Positions 10,792 through 18,500 are shown, counted from the first letter of the stretch. The stretch: DNA of 64,000 bases from an uncultured Aeromonadales bacterium (GCA_902782145.1 CACZLZ010000003.1:86088-150087); one strand, 5' to 3'. Made by a program: numbers and translations. Notes: generated by a model not told the origin, from the letters alone.

Positions 10792-10821
10792 CCGCATGCC
10801 GACTGAGGCCATGCGGCCTTT
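10792..10821 (+). terminator. Weak terminator after the nuclease gene
   Basis: CCGCATG (10792-10798) pairs with CATGCGG (10810-10816), followed by CCTTTG. The T run is poor. From here to about 11270 I see no gene; a 98-codon frame there has no plausible start or homology. Confidence 0.35.
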
Positions 10822-11317
10822 GCCCGTTCTGGTCAAGGCGTCCGCTTTGAAGGTCAGACAGCCCTGATCCCAGATGGGGATCGGCAAAGCGGCAAACCTG
10901 AGATCTTCCACCTCACACCGGACTTCCAAACCTCCGTTCATGAAAACATGACCGCCAGTTCAGAATATTCGTGACCATCCCATCCGCATCCTCACCCACA
11001 TCCAAACTCCACTCCCGGACAATCCTGTCCATCGTACCGTCCCAAACCGCCATGAGGAACCACATGAAGCACCGTCATGGGAGAGAACCAGCCCTAAAAA
11101 CAGCCTCACGGAACATGCTCAGACTGCAGGATCTGTATAAAAATCAGGCAAATCTTGGGTCCTGGACTCTCCCATCAAGGACAGTTCAGGCAGTAGCAAG
11201 GCAGGAAAACCGCACCGGAATGAGTCCATCCAGTACAACAACCTGTAGAAAATCGCTCATTTTTTAGCCTATCTGCCCAAATTTCGCCTGAACAGAAGTT
11301 TCTTTTAAAATTTTAAC

Positions 11318-11367
11318 TTGATCACATTTTTTCTTTTGACTAACATAAAAATGTGATGTGAGTCACA
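11318..11367 (+). promoter_or_regulatory. Promoter and CRP-type operator, peptide operon copy 1
   Basis: -35 TTGATC (11318-11323), 17-bp spacer, -10 TAACAT (11341-11346), then 5 bases and a perfect CRP-consensus palindrome TGTGA-N6-TCACA (11352-11367). The predicted start (about 11353) falls inside the palindrome, a position expected for repression rather than activation. An AT-rich AAAATTTTAAC element precedes the -35 box. The same geometry recurs at 11933 and 12598. Confidence 0.75.
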
Positions 11368-11404
11368 TCGCACCACACACATTCTGAAAACCTGCGAGGT
11401 AAAT

Positions 11405-11491
11405 ATGTTCAAGAAGTTTTTTTCATCCAAGGAAAGCAAAGAGTTCTCTCCTGTAACCAGAAGGTACTTTTTCTCTTACAGCGTGAGATAA
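11405..11491 (+). CDS. 28-residue peptide, operon copy 1 (peptide A1)
   Basis: Unrecognised small protein. The reading frame has a ribosome site in the conserved leader CCTGCGAGG and starts at ATG 11405. The peptide opens 'MFKKFFSSKES', has a central 'KEFSPVT' and ends 'RRYFFSYSVR'. It is cationic (4 Lys, 3 Arg, 2 Glu) and aromatic, with no signal peptide or membrane segment. It is identical to peptide A2 in DNA as well as protein and nearly identical to A3. Near-invariance over three copies while flanking sequence diverges indicates real coding. It shares a P-x-T-basic-basic-YFF-x-Y pattern with the second peptide of each operon. Function unknown; a leader-peptide role is not excluded. Confidence 0.7.
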   Translation: MFKKFFSSKESKEFSPVTRRYFFSYSVR

Positions 11492-11537
11492 CCCTTTAAC
11501 ACGTTTTTCCAACTGCCAAGTTTTTTGGAGGTGCATT

Positions 11538-11660
11538 ATGCTTAAAGTTATCAAGAATACCAAAAACACCCGGGTCACCAAGAGAACTGTCAAGGCCAAG
11601 GCCGAAAAGTTCAGAAAGCCCTACACCAAGAAGTACTTCTTCGAGTACGAACTGATTTGA
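11538..11660 (+). CDS. 40-residue cationic peptide, operon copy 1 (peptide B1)
   Basis: Unrecognised small protein starting at ATG 11538, 46 bp after peptide A1, with a strong GGAGG site in the conserved context TTTTTTGGAGGTG. Ten Lys and three Arg against three Glu make it strongly basic; the N-terminal half is Lys/Thr/Val-rich ('RVTKRTVKAKAEK') and the end is 'KPYTKKYFFEYELI'. Only the C-terminal F-x-K-P-x-T-basic-basic-YFFEY block is conserved with B2 and B3; the N-terminal halves differ. No homologue recognised. Nucleic-acid binding, antimicrobial or precursor-peptide roles are all conceivable and none is shown. Confidence 0.7.
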   Translation: MLKVIKNTKNTRVTKRTVKAKAEKFRKPYTKKYFFEYELI

Positions 11661-11688
11661 TCAACACAGCAGCCAGATGCTGCGCTTA

Positions 11689-11756
11689 GCGGATCGCCGA
11701 TCCGCCAGAAACGAAACAAGGAAGCAGGGGGTGCCGCAGGGTGCCCCCTTGCTTTT
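11689..11756 (+). terminator. Terminator of peptide operon copy 1
   Basis: Two hairpins: GCGGATC/GATCCGC with a 3-base loop (11689-11705), then GGGGGTGCC-GCAG-GGTGCCCCC (11727-11748, two G-U pairs) followed by a T-rich tail. The second is the likely terminator. Confidence 0.75.
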
Positions 11757-11932
11757 GGCACAGGGGGTCGCAGAGTAGGTGCATCGTCCCGAATAACGCC
11801 GCCACGGGCACCAGGAGTCTCCCAGTGCCTTGGTATCATCGGCCGGTCGCCACGGCAGAAAGGCAAAACCGCCTAATTTTTAGCCAATCAGGTCAGAATT
11901 CAGCAGATCCGGACTTATTTGAAAATTTTAAC

Positions 11933-11982
11933 TTGATCACACTTTTGATCTTGGTTATGATGATTGTGTGATTTAGATCACA
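11933..11982 (+). promoter_or_regulatory. Promoter and CRP-type operator, peptide operon copy 2
   Basis: -35 TTGATC (11933-11938), 17-bp spacer, -10 TATGAT (11956-11961), 5 bases, then TGTGA-TTTAGA-TCACA (11967-11982). Box positions and gaps are identical to copies 1 and 3, while the N6 and spacer bases differ, so the geometry is under selection. Confidence 0.8.
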
Positions 11983-12017
11983 CCGCATAAAAACATAGAA
12001 CCTGCGAGGCAAAGACC

Positions 12018-12104
12018 ATGTTCAAGAAGTTTTTTTCATCCAAGGAAAGCAAAGAGTTCTCTCCTGTAACCAGAAGGTACTTTTTCTCTTACAGCGTGAG
12101 ATAA
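12018..12104 (+). CDS. 28-residue peptide, operon copy 2 (peptide A2)
   Basis: Base-for-base identical to the A1 gene over all 87 bp. ATG 12018 follows the conserved CCTGCGAGG leader. Same 'MFKKFFSSKES' start and 'RRYFFSYSVR' end. Complete DNA identity suggests recent duplication, gene conversion or constraint on the RNA as well as the peptide. Confidence 0.7.
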   Translation: MFKKFFSSKESKEFSPVTRRYFFSYSVR

Positions 12105-12151
12105 CCCCTTAACTCGTTTTTTCCAACAGCCAAGTTTTTTGGAGGTGCAAA

Positions 12152-12274
12152 ATGATTGACATCAGACATACACACAGAGCTGCCCCTAAGTCCACCAGAA
12201 CCGCACGCAAGGCAGTGGGATCCAAGTTCAACAAGCCATCAACCCGCAAGTACTTCTTCGAATACGGAAAGTGA
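12152..12274 (+). CDS. 40-residue cationic peptide, operon copy 2 (peptide B2)
   Basis: Starts at ATG 12152, 47 bp after A2, with the same GGAGG site. The N-terminal part ('MIDIRHTHRAAPKSTRTARK') is unlike B1, with His and Arg replacing much of the Lys. The C-terminal block 'FNKPSTRKYFFEYGK' retains the family core but ends in Gly-Lys instead of Glu-Leu-Ile. No signal peptide; no family recognised. Confidence 0.68.
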   Translation: MIDIRHTHRAAPKSTRTARKAVGSKFNKPSTRKYFFEYGK

Positions 12275-12325
12275 CGGCAGCTGCCGACGGGCAGCACTCA
12301 GCGAATTGACACAAAGAAAGACGAC

Positions 12326-12351
12326 GGGCACCCACCATGGTGCCCTTTTTA
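12326..12351 (+). terminator. Terminator of peptide operon copy 2
   Basis: Perfect 7-bp stem GGGCACC / GGTGCCC, 6-base loop, five T. Confidence 0.88.
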
Positions 12352-12597
12352 TTGCCGCTGCAGAAACTGAGAAACTCCCTCAACCGGAAGGCACATCAGC
12401 TCTCTCCAGTCGGCAATAGAGCCCTCCCCAAGAACCGGAGGGCAGATAGGATCCCGGTGAAAACTCTGCAGAGGGCAACTGACAGGACGATACCGGAAAA
12501 AACAGCCGGACAGCACCGGAACCAAACTGTCAGGACATCAGGCAGAACTGGGACAGACATACCCAAACTCCAGGATGAAACCCAATAAACTTTTAAC

Positions 12598-12647
12598 TTG
12601 ATCACACTTTTTGATTTATGTATCATATAACTGTGATGCAAATCACA
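12598..12647 (+). promoter_or_regulatory. Promoter and CRP-type operator, peptide operon copy 3
   Basis: -35 TTGATC (12598-12603), 17-bp spacer, -10 TATCAT (12621-12626), 5 bases, then TGTGA-TGCAAA-TCACA (12632-12647). Third instance of the same arrangement. The roughly 240 bp between the copy 2 terminator and this promoter hold no recognisable gene. Confidence 0.8.
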
Positions 12648-12675
12648 CTTCACACAAACCTGCGAGGTACAGAAA

Positions 12676-12762
12676 ATGTTCAAGAGATTATTTTCATCCA
12701 AGGAAAGCAAAGAGTTCTCTCCTGTAACCAGAAGGTACTTCTTCTCCTACAGCGTGAGATAA
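12676..12762 (+). CDS. 28-residue peptide, operon copy 3 (peptide A3)
   Basis: ATG 12676. Differs from A1/A2 at residues 4-5 (Arg-Leu for Lys-Phe) and by synonymous changes in the YFFSY block, where TTT and TCT become TTC and TCC. Silent changes with the peptide kept are the best evidence that it is translated and selected at protein level. Confidence 0.72.
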   Translation: MFKRLFSSKESKEFSPVTRRYFFSYSVR

Positions 12763-12804
12763 TTTGACGCATTTTTCGGCTCCACAGTTTTTTGGAGGTT
12801 TATA

Positions 12805-12936
12805 ATGATCAGGATCACCAGAAATTCATACAGCAGGCATACGGCAACTGCCACCAAGAATGCCAGAAAGGTCAGAGCAACCAGATTCAACAAACCACTG
12901 ACCAAAAAGTACTTCTTCGAATACGAACTCATCTGA
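12805..12936 (+). CDS. 43-residue cationic peptide, operon copy 3 (peptide B3)
   Basis: ATG 12805, 42 bp after A3, with GGAGG upstream. N-terminus 'MIRITRNSYSRHTATATKNA' is again divergent and basic; the C-terminal block 'FNKPLTKKYFFEYELI' matches B1 at its end. Three residues longer than B1 and B2. Function unknown. Confidence 0.7.
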   Translation: MIRITRNSYSRHTATATKNARKVRATRFNKPLTKKYFFEYELI

Positions 12937-12995
12937 CACCACGGCATAGGAAGAGCCACTGTCAGAGCAGTCAAAACAGATATCAGTCTACCTTT

Positions 12996-13016
12996 GGCGC
13001 CATGCGGCGCCTTTTT
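12996..13016 (+). terminator. Terminator of peptide operon copy 3
   Basis: GGCGCC-ATGC-GGCGCC hairpin followed by five T. Confidence 0.88.
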
Positions 13017-13231
13017 GTTTTCCCGGAACAGCCTGTCAGAGACAGCCCCTCCTTAAAAGGCCTCTGTCCGAGGAACAGAGGCTGAGGAACGCCAAGATCC
13101 GCCACCTGCCGTTCCGCAAGCCACGCAAAAGACCCGGCCCCCGGCACGACCCGCAGGAAAGAGTACCGGACAGCCCTGCGCCGGAAGGCAAAAGCGTGAT
13201 CTGAGTCGTTTAAATAAAACTTTTCTGAACA

Positions 13232-13323
13232 TTGACTGAACTTTTAGCTGTTTTCATACTCAAACATTATAGAAATTGGAATACCCTCAAGCCGCTTGGA
13301 CCCACGAGCGGTTTTGCTTTTTC
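13232..13323 (+). ncRNA. Possible small RNA (promoter plus terminator only)
   Basis: TTGACT (13232-13237), 17-bp spacer and CATACT (13255-13260) form a reasonable promoter. About 25 bp after the predicted start a hairpin CCGCTTG/CGAGCGG (13292-13311, one G-U pair) is followed by TTTTGCTTTTT. No reading frame fits between, so the transcript would be about 55 nt. It could be a short regulatory RNA or a remnant leader. The rest of 13017-14040 shows no gene. Confidence 0.3.
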
Positions 13324-13608
13324 TGGAGCATGATTTTCCCCTTACCCCCCCCCTCCAGCCGGCAGATCTGCGATATTTATAGCCTCGCAGCCTGCGGTCT
13401 ATCCCCGCTGCTCCCAGTCTCCCTCCACAGCATGAAACCAGGGATCATCATAACCGCAAGGGGAACCATACTTACCCACACTCCGGTCTATCCGGTCCGG
13501 ATCCGCCTCGGCATTGAATCCCCACCATTCTCTCAGACCACTTACCTATATCACCAGGCCGGTGCATAACATTCTCCTAAACCTGGTTCGCTGTTCGTCT
13601 GGACCTGA

Positions 13609-13706
13609 CACACTATTCTCCTGATCCTGACACGTCATTCTCTTGATCCTGACATGCCATTCTCCTGATCTTGGCACACCATTCTCCTGATCTTGACACG
13701 CCATTC
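13609..13706. repeat. 22-bp tandem repeat, about 4.5 units
   Basis: Unit CACRYCATTCTCCTGATCYTGA with starts at 13609, 13631, 13653 and 13675 and a partial fifth at 13697. Units differ at two or three positions each. The core CATTCTCCT also occurs singly near 13570 and 13830. 22 bp is not a multiple of three, so it is not a coding repeat; no neighbouring rep gene is visible that would make these plasmid-type iterons. Confidence 0.8.
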
Positions 13707-14043
13707 CGCTTTCCCGGTCCATAACCCAAAAGTCAGGATCCTGATCGGGCGGCACCAATCTTCCCCTGGTAGGCAGGAACAAGAAAGGAAATCACCGCAG
13801 CAGTGACTACGGCCGGACAGCGAGCAAGCATTCTCCTACAACACCGCCCCGTCAGCAGACTGTACTCACCGGTCTGGAACAAAAGCCGGACAGGCACCGA
13901 TACAGCAGCCGGAGGATCTGTCTAGATCTGTCACCATTCCTTACCAGCAGTGTGCGGCAGGCTGTATTCCGGGAACATTGACGAAACAAAACCGCCTAAA
14001 ATCTTGAGATCCAAAACAAATGCAAAATATTTTCAAATTTCTG

Positions 14044-14072
14044 TTGACACCGAGTTAACCCGCAACTAAAAT
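14044..14072 (+). promoter_or_regulatory. Strong sigma70-type promoter of the 14131 gene
   Basis: TTGACA (14044-14049), 17-bp spacer, TAAAAT (14067-14072). Two direct copies of AGTTAACC at 14053 (within the spacer) and 14089 (downstream of the start) may be operator sites; the regulator is unknown. Confidence 0.75.
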
Positions 14073-14130
14073 CACAAACATCAACACAAGTTAACCAGCC
14101 AACAACTTATTCAACAAAGAGAGATATATT

Positions 14131-14586
14131 ATGCAGTCTTATGATGTTCTTGATTTCGATGGCAACCATCTGTCAACGATCCAGGCCAGCGGCTATATGG
14201 AAGCGGCCAAAATATTCAACACCACCACCTGGCCGGGCATGGCAGACATGTTCTCCGGCAAGCCGGGATCCAAGATCAGTCTCCTGGGCAATTACGACTT
14301 TATGGATTTCAAGTGGAGGTTTCTGCGGATGCTGGAACACTTCGAGATCCTGCCCCTGTCAGCACTGCCCAGAGGCACCAGAAACCTGAGCATGAACTAC
14401 AACCGCAGGGGACACTTCCTGGTGGTGGTTCTGCGGAACGGAACCGCCATGGAGGCGAAGGTAACCCGGGAGGAATATGAGCTCATGAAGAAGACGGTGC
14501 TCAAAGGGGAGATGGTCATCTACCAGCCCGACTGGAAGAAGACTGATCACAGCGACTGGCTGCCTCTGCTGTACGAGTCCATGTGA
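14131..14586 (+). CDS. Unknown 151-residue cytoplasmic protein
   Basis: Not recognised. ATG 14131 follows GAGAGA and a strong promoter, and the codon use matches neighbouring genes. The protein has no signal peptide or membrane helix. It begins 'MQSYDVLDFDGNHLSTIQAS', has a middle segment with 'DFKWRFLRMLEHFEILPLS' and a beta-rich stretch 'NRRGHFLVVVLRNGTAMEAK' before a Glu/Lys-rich helix. Monocistronic: promoter upstream, terminator downstream, with a convergent neighbour. Confidence 0.75.
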   Translation: MQSYDVLDFDGNHLSTIQASGYMEAAKIFNTTTWPGMADMFSGKPGSKISLLGNYDFMDFKWRFLRMLEHFEILPLSALPRGTRNLSMNYNRRGHFLVVVLRNGTAMEAKVTREEYELMKKTVLKGEMVIYQPDWKKTDHSDWLPLLYESM

Positions 14587-14740
14587 TACCGGATAAGGCG
14601 GGTGCGGAAATGAAACCAGGCCATGAAACCAGGAGAGCAGGATCTGGCGTGCTGGCGGAGGAAAGGGAGGAAGGTAAACGGCTCCGCCGGCATGCAGTCC
14701 AGGAAACCTGAGTGCAAAGGCAATGACAGGTTCCGATCTC

Positions 14741-14770
14741 AAAGCCCGCAGGCTTTCACCTGCGGGCTTT
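14741..14770. terminator. Bidirectional terminator between the 14131 gene and engB
   Basis: Perfect 12-bp stem AAAGCCCGCAGG / CCTGCGGGCTTT with a 6-base loop. A/T ends on both sides suit termination of the two convergent genes. Confidence 0.88.
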
Positions 14771-14804
14771 CTGCACAGCATCAGTTCCAGGCGTCAGGCG
14801 GGGG

Positions 14805-15479
14805 TCAGCCCTCCATGGCTTCTTCCGGAGACTCCGGGGAGGGATCCTGCGTGCTCTCCTCCGGATCCCCTCTCCCGCTGTCCAGCCAGTTTGACAGGAT
14901 CTCCCGGAGATTCTTCAGTCCGATGGAAAGGTTCACCGAGGAAAAGGGCAGAACCTGAACATAATCCTCATGCCCCTGAAACTCCTCCAGGGCAAAATTC
15001 ACTTCCCGAACTACCTTGGCCCGGGGTCCCTGGTTCAGTTTGTCAGCCTTGGTAAGCAGCAACAGTGTCTTAAGACGGCAGCTGATGGCCCAGTCCACAA
15101 TCTGCCGATCCAGGGATGTCAGGGGGGTGCGGATATCCATCACCACCACCAGTCCCCTAAGGCACTTCCTGGTTTCAAGGTATTCATTCAGGGCCTTCTG
15201 CCACTGCTTCTTCACTGCCAGGGGCACCTTGGCATAGCCGTAACCCGGAAGATCAACCAGACGTCTGCTGTCATCGAGCCTAAACAGATTGATCATCTGG
15301 GTGCGGCCCGGGGTTTTGCTGGTGCGGGCAAGCTGTTTCTGCTCTGCCAGGGCATTGAGCGCAGAAGACTTGCCGGCATTGGATCTGCCGACAAAGGCGA
15401 TCTCAAAGCCCTCATCCGCCGGCAGAAAGGATCTGTCAGGCGCGCTCATCATGAAGGACAGGCTCCGGAAATTGTACAT
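14805..15479 (-). CDS. engB: Ribosome biogenesis GTPase EngB (YihA/YsxC)
   Basis: TRAFAC-class GTPase needed for large-subunit assembly, 224 residues. Start ATG 15479 is chosen over more upstream codons because of GGGAGG just ahead and alignment with E. coli YihA. G1 'GRSNAGKSS', the switch region 'SKTPGRTQ', G3 'DLPGYG' and G4 'TKAD' are all present. A Glu/Pro/Ser-rich tail of about 20 residues extends past the usual C-terminus. In E. coli yihA lies next to polA; here polA is 24 kb away, with the APE cluster and other genes between. Confidence 0.95.
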   Translation of the reverse strand: MYNFRSLSFMMSAPDRSFLPADEGFEIAFVGRSNAGKSSALNALAEQKQLARTSKTPGRTQMINLFRLDDSRRLVDLPGYGYAKVPLAVKKQWQKALNEYLETRKCLRGLVVVMDIRTPLTSLDRQIVDWAISCRLKTLLLLTKADKLNQGPRAKVVREVNFALEEFQGHEDYVQVLPFSSVNLSIGLKNLREILSNWLDSGRGDPEESTQDPSPESPEEAMEG

Positions 15480-15533
15480 AAGGCCTCCCGCAGTGTCCGG
15501 TACTTTCAGCCGGAGCAGGCGAAAAATGATAGA

Positions 15534-16877
15534 ATGAAGCCAGGTATCACCAGCCTCCGGCCGCTCGTGCCGAAGCATTCTCCAACCGCAGGATCCACCG
15601 ACTTGTCAGCAAACATCAGCATATTTTACCGCAAAAACTACGATCCTTACTTTACCCTCCTGGGACACACCTGCAGCGACATGAACCAGGGGGCGCTTCC
15701 GGCAATACTCACCTATCTCTACTACCACGGCACCCTGACCTCCCTGGAATGCATAGCCTGGTTTGTCTTCGCCTCCAACATGGTGTCATCGGTGATCCAG
15801 CCTCTGGTGGGGGCAGTTTCCGACCGCCGCCCCCGCCCGTGGCTGATGGTGGCAGGGATCCTGCTGGCGGCTGCCGGGACTTCCGCCATGGGTTTCTGCA
15901 CCAATCAGACTTCAATGATGATCTGCTGCGTGGCCAGCGGCATCGGCATTGCAGTGTTCCACCCCGCCGGCGGGAAGGTGGCCCATTCGGTGGCTGACCG
16001 GGGAAAACTGGGCAAAAGCCTCAGCATCTTCTATGTGGGCGGTAACATAGGCTTCGCAGTGGGACCGGTGCTGGTCACCGCCGCCATGAGCTTCTGGGGG
16101 ATCAGGGGAACCCTGATCATGCTGCTGCCGGCTCTGCTGGTGGCCGCAGCCCTCCTGTACATGGATCCCAAATTCACCCATGCCATCAGCCGGGAAAAGC
16201 GCCGGATGCTCCATGATGCCAGCCAGGGCTCAGGTCAGAAGGAAAGGGTGGGCGCCTTCATGATCCTCACCGGAGCCATCTTTTTCCGGGCAACTATCTT
16301 CTTTGCCTTCATCACCTTCATCCCGGTATTCTGGGTCAAGATCTTCCATGAGTCAGTGGAGACTGGAAGCACGGTCCTGAGCATCACCGCAGTGGTGGGA
16401 GCCATATCCACCCTTTACGGCGGCCGGCTCACTGACCGCATCGGATCCACCCGCACCTTCAGGCTGGTGCTGACCATTGTGTTCCCTCTTCTGGCCGCCT
16501 TCTGCCTGGTGGACAGCCATCTCATGGGGCTACTGATCATTGTGCCACTGTCCTTCTTCCTCTACTCCAGTTCAGCCCCCATGATGGCCATGGGCCAGAA
16601 CTTTCTCTGCAAACACACGGGGCTGGCATCAGGAGTCACCGTGGGCCTGGCCGTAAGTTTCGGCGGGATCTCCTCTCCGGTTCTGGGGTGGATCGGCGAT
16701 CAGTACGGACTGCACGCCACCTTCTGGACATTGACCTTCTGCGCCCTGTGCGCCATGCTTATCAGCTATGTCATTCCCATCGCGGAAAAGCCCGGACAGA
16801 CCGGAAGTTCTGCGGCTGAGGCTACACCCGGATCAGAAAGTACGGAGACCGGATCCCGGGATCTCCCTGGCAGATGA
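15534..16877 (+). CDS. MFS transporter, fosmidomycin-resistance (Fsr) type
   Basis: Twelve-helix major facilitator, 447 residues from ATG 15534; a TTG at 15603 giving 424 residues fits the hydrophobic start equally well, so the first 23 residues are uncertain. Family marks: '[20 protein letters not shown]' in helix 1, '[20 protein letters not shown]' (motif A) and '[14 protein letters not shown]' with the Fsr-type FHP motif. Probable exporter; substrate not deducible. Divergent from engB. The 327 bp after it hold no gene, only the potF terminator on the other strand. Confidence 0.85.
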   Translation: MKPGITSLRPLVPKHSPTAGSTDLSANISIFYRKNYDPYFTLLGHTCSDMNQGALPAILTYLYYHGTLTSLECIAWFVFASNMVSSVIQPLVGAVSDRRPRPWLMVAGILLAAAGTSAMGFCTNQTSMMICCVASGIGIAVFHPAGGKVAHSVADRGKLGKSLSIFYVGGNIGFAVGPVLVTAAMSFWGIRGTLIMLLPALLVAAALLYMDPKFTHAISREKRRMLHDASQGSGQKERVGAFMILTGAIFFRATIFFAFITFIPVFWVKIFHESVETGSTVLSITAVVGAISTLYGGRLTDRIGSTRTFRLVLTIVFPLLAAFCLVDSHLMGLLIIVPLSFFLYSSSAPMMAMGQNFLCKHTGLASGVTVGLAVSFGGISSPVLGWIGDQYGLHATFWTLTFCALCAMLISYVIPIAEKPGQTGSSAAEATPGSESTETGSRDLPGR

Positions 16878-17110
16878 CAACAGGACGGCAGTCCTGAGCC
16901 GGCTGATGATCTGTACGTGAAGACCGGAACAGGCCACCGCTGTTCCCGGAGCCGCTCCGCTCCGCCCCGGCAGGATCCACCCGCCCACAGCTCTGCCGCT
17001 GCCGCACAGGGCTGGCCCGCCGATCTCCCCTGCCCCATCCCCGGCAACTGGCAGTGCCGCCTTCGGGCTGCTCATACTGCCGCCAGCGGATCTGCCCCCG
17101 GATCCCAGGC

Positions 17111-17145
17111 AAAAAAACACCCCCGGCAGCTGACTGCCAGAGGTG
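17111..17145 (-). terminator. Terminator of potF
   Basis: On the minus strand, a 12-bp stem CACCTCTGGCAG / CTGCCGGGGGTG (two G-U pairs) with a TCAG loop and seven T. Confidence 0.9.
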
Positions 17146-17204
17146 CTATCCGTCAGGCTGCCGGCACGGAGGAGCCGGCAGATCCCAAAACTCTCATTCC
17201 GCCG

Positions 17205-18302
17205 TCACTTGCCGGCCTTGATCTTGGTCCACAGGGTGTTGATAGTGCGGTTGATCTGCTGATCGTGGGGTTTGATCATGAACATCTTGGGCATCATGTC
17301 CTCGGGGATGTTCACATTCTTGTTGGCAACCAGCTCCTCAGTGGCAAATTCCAGGGATCCCGGCACCACATTGATATAGGAGGTGGTGTTGGAGATGTCC
17401 GCAATGACCTTGGGCTCCAGAATGTAGTTGATGTACTTGTAGGCATTCTCAATGTTGGTCGCATCTGCAGGAATGGCCATCATGTCGTAGAAGATCAGCG
17501 CACCCTCCTTGGGCACCACATAGTCCACCACCACGCCGTTGTTGGCCTCCACAGCCCGGTCCCGGCCCTGCATGATGTCACCGCTCCAGCCAATCACCAG
17601 ACACACATCGCCGGATGCGATATCTGCAATGTACTGGGAGGAGTGAAAATAACGGATATACGGCCGGATGGAAAGCATCAGCTTGGCAGCTGCGGCATAG
17701 TCCTTGGGATTCTTGGAGTTGGGATCCAGCTTGAGGTAGTTCAGCGCCGTGGCAAAGATCTCCGTGGGATTGTTCATCACCGCCACGCCGCAGTCCTTCA
17801 TCTTGGCAATGTTCTCAGGCTTGAACACGAAATCCCAGGAATCAACCTGATAATCCTTGCCGAAGATCTCCTTCACCTTGGTCACATTGAAGCCGATGCC
17901 GGTGGTGCCCTGCATATAGGGAACTGAATGCTCATTGTCCGGATCCAACTCTGCGAGCATCTTCATTCTCACAGGATCAAGGTTCTTCAGATTGGGGATC
18001 TTGCTCTTGTCCAACTTGTGGAAAACCCCCGCCTTGATCTGGCGGGACATGAAATCAGAGCCGGGGAACACAATGTCATACCCGGACTTGCCAGCCAGCA
18101 GCTTGGCTTCCAGGACCTCATTGGTGTCAAAATAGTCGGTGGTCACCTTAATGCCGGTCTGCTTCTCAAAATTGGAAACGGTGTCAGGAGCCTCATAATC
18201 GTTCCAGTTGTACACATTAAGAGTCTCCTCAGCCTGGGCGGCAAAGGAAAAGGCCAGGAGAGAAGCGCAGAAAACTGCAGTTTTCTTGAAAAGGTTTTTC
18301 AT
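17205..18302 (-). CDS. potF: Putrescine-binding periplasmic protein PotF
   Basis: Substrate-binding protein of the PotFGHI importer, 365 residues. ATG 18302 (GGAG site) gives a signal peptide cleaved after 'FSFAAQA' (about residue 24). It aligns with E. coli PotF ('YNWNDYEAPDTVSNFEKQTG', 'CLVIGWSGD', 'NIENAYKYINYILEP') rather than PotD. It has its own promoter and terminator and is separated from potGHI by about 15 kb on the opposite strand, whereas E. coli has potFGHI as one operon; binding protein and membrane complex can therefore be expressed independently. Confidence 0.93.
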   Translation of the reverse strand: MKNLFKKTAVFCASLLAFSFAAQAEETLNVYNWNDYEAPDTVSNFEKQTGIKVTTDYFDTNEVLEAKLLAGKSGYDIVFPGSDFMSRQIKAGVFHKLDKSKIPNLKNLDPVRMKMLAELDPDNEHSVPYMQGTTGIGFNVTKVKEIFGKDYQVDSWDFVFKPENIAKMKDCGVAVMNNPTEIFATALNYLKLDPNSKNPKDYAAAAKLMLSIRPYIRYFHSSQYIADIASGDVCLVIGWSGDIMQGRDRAVEANNGVVVDYVVPKEGALIFYDMMAIPADATNIENAYKYINYILEPKVIADISNTTSYINVVPGSLEFATEELVANKNVNIPEDMMPKMFMIKPHDQQINRTINTLWTKIKAGK

Positions 18303-18379
18303 TGATGCTCCGGTTATGACAACCAAACAAAAACTTCGGATCCCCTCCGGAAACCAGGGCCACCGGCGGATCTGCGGTA

Positions 18380-18408
18380 ATTATGGGACTTTTGTCCGAG
18401 GATGTCAT
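18380..18408 (-). promoter_or_regulatory. Promoter of potF
   Basis: On the minus strand ATGACA (18408-18403), 17-bp spacer, CATAAT (18385-18380); both boxes match consensus at five of six positions. The leader is about 70 bp. Confidence 0.65.
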
Positions 18409-18500
18409 TATCTTATTTGGGGAAAGCCTCCCCCTTGGGCGCCAGTTATCCCGGAACGGGGATCTCTGCCGCCCCTAAGCACGGCTGTCAGTTCTCTCCC

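Larger units (their letters stand above)
11318..13016 (+). repeat. Three tandem paralogous two-peptide operons
   Basis: Unit: promoter, CRP-type palindrome, leader CCTGCGAGG, 28-codon gene, T-rich spacer with TTTTTTGGAGG, 40-43-codon gene, terminator. Units begin at 11318, 11933 and 12598 (spacing 615 and 665 bp). Similarity also extends about 50 bp upstream of the first two promoters. The A gene and the regulatory blocks are the most conserved, the B gene N-terminus and the inter-operon spacers the least. Explained by tandem duplication and divergence. Confidence 0.85.

Noticed and set aside
10971..11267. 98-codon frame before the first peptide operon
   Set aside because: Ser/Thr-rich random-like sequence, no ribosome site, no conservation beside the other peptide operons.
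11318..13016. Peptide operons as a type I toxin-antitoxin system
   Set aside because: Peptides are not hydrophobic single-helix toxins and no antisense promoter opposite them was seen.
11318..13016. Peptide operons as RiPP precursors for radical SAM or lanthipeptide enzymes
   Set aside because: No modification enzyme, protease or exporter gene lies next to them; the nearest exporters belong to other operons. Not fully excluded if enzymes act in trans.
13276..13569. 97-codon frame after the possible small RNA
   Set aside because: Starts inside the hairpin region, no ribosome site, composition not like the window's genes.
13609..13706. CRISPR array
   Set aside because: Units are contiguous 22-bp repeats without unique spacers, and no cas gene is present.
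14970..15533. N-terminal extension of the MFS transporter frame
   Set aside because: This stretch is antisense to engB and gives no homologous sequence; the transporter begins at or after 15534.
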